DNA of 64,000 bases, from assembly GCF_004357765.1 (NCBI RefSeq), contig NZ_SMTE01000001.1, positions 1-64,000 on the forward strand, in the 5' to 3' direction. Below are positions 63,814-64,000 of the stretch, piece by piece. Under the pieces are notes generated by a model. It saw nothing but the letters and a program-made list of their open reading frames with translations. It did not search any database and was not told where the DNA came from. Within the stretch, counting starts at the first letter, position 1. The number at the start of each line of letters is the position of its first letter. The position numbers and the translations under genes are program-made. Origin of the DNA: Pseudomonas putida (GTDB taxonomy: Bacteria > Pseudomonadota > Gammaproteobacteria > Pseudomonadales > Pseudomonadaceae).

Positions 63814-64000
63814 ATGACCAGTCTGAGCTTCGCCCAACCCCCGTTGTCCCTGCGCTGGCCTGCCTGGCGTGAACATGGCGCTGCTTTGGCTAGCGCAATC
63901 GCCCTGCATGCCGGGCTTGCCTACCTGTTGTTCAACCTGTCGCAGCCAGCGGAGTTGCCGCCGGCGCCGGCGGCGGTCATCCAGACGCAGTTGGTTGAAT
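63814..64000 (+). CDS. tonB: Energy transducer TonB family protein (N-terminus, cut by window edge)
   Basis: The first 62 residues are seen: a cytoplasmic stretch, a membrane anchor (about residues 24-43, ALASAIALHAGLAYLLFNL, with the His of TonB-type anchors) and the beginning of a Pro/Ala-rich periplasmic part (PAELPPAPAAVI). Position after a TolQ/TolR pair would also allow TolA. The Pro-rich start and the TonB-dependent receptor in the same unit favour TonB. The C-terminal domain lies beyond the window. Confidence 0.75.
   Translation, partial: MTSLSFAQPPLSLRWPAWREHGAALASAIALHAGLAYLLFNLSQPAELPPAPAAVIQTQLVE

Overview
The window looks like a stretch of a Pseudomonas chromosome, most likely from the P. 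putida group. Coding DNA is GC-rich. Genes are tightly packed, many joined by 4-base ATGA start/stop overlaps. The region 57913-57995 carries an inverted pair of the extragenic repeats (GGAGCGGGTAAACCCGC) typical of P. putida-type genomes. Gene content fits as well: an mdc malonate decarboxylase operon, LysE exporters, many LysR and AraC regulators, and a DUF2790 protein. The carotenoid cluster would suit a yellow-pigmented member of the group, but that is inference. I see no rRNA, tRNA, CRISPR array, insertion sequence, phage or plasmid gene.

Layout: 0.1-5.2 kb holds small housekeeping genes (Ogt, a nitrilase-family hydrolase, a PPP phosphatase) and two LysE exporters around an AraC regulator. 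5.2-7.5 kb is an autotransporter with a repeat-built passenger. 7.6-11.3 kb holds a parvulin, acetoacetyl-CoA synthetase, ecotin and 3-hydroxybutyrate dehydrogenase, so 3-hydroxybutyrate can be taken to acetoacetyl-CoA. 11.3-15.3 kb is a Yej-type peptide ABC transporter without its ATPase gene, then a second parvulin. 15.6-17.1 kb is a DAHP synthase preceded by a leader peptide rich in Phe, Tyr and Trp codons, a terminator hairpin and a second Tyr-rich small ORF. 17.2-19.4 kb encodes an acyl-CoA dehydrogenase and a 3-hydroxyisobutyryl-CoA hydrolase. 19.7-27.9 kb is the full malonate operon mdcABCDEGHLM, with mdcR convergent at its end.

28.3-34.6 kb is a complete zeaxanthin pathway: crtE (+), fni-crtY-crtI-crtB (-) and crtZ (+). 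The crtE/fni gap contains a TTGTACAA element that resembles CarH/LitR photoreceptor operators. 34.8-43.4 kb holds an RlhA-type U32 protein, a LysR/CitMHS/AtuA-like catabolic set, a TonB-dependent receptor and a RidA protein. 43.5-50.9 kb holds TrmK, small secreted proteins, a LysR regulator and transporters. 51-54.1 kb is a LysR/CoA-transferase/HMG-CoA-lyase/MFS set.

54.3-64 kb is the most interesting part. A PhoX/PAP-like metallophosphatase and, divergently, a TonB-dependent receptor, a two-domain beta-propeller phytase, a TolQ/TolR-type motor pair and the start of a TonB-like protein flank an intergenic region with a PhoB-box-like sequence facing each side. Together they read as a phosphate-starvation phytate scavenging system with its own energy transducer. 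The last gene is cut by the window edge.
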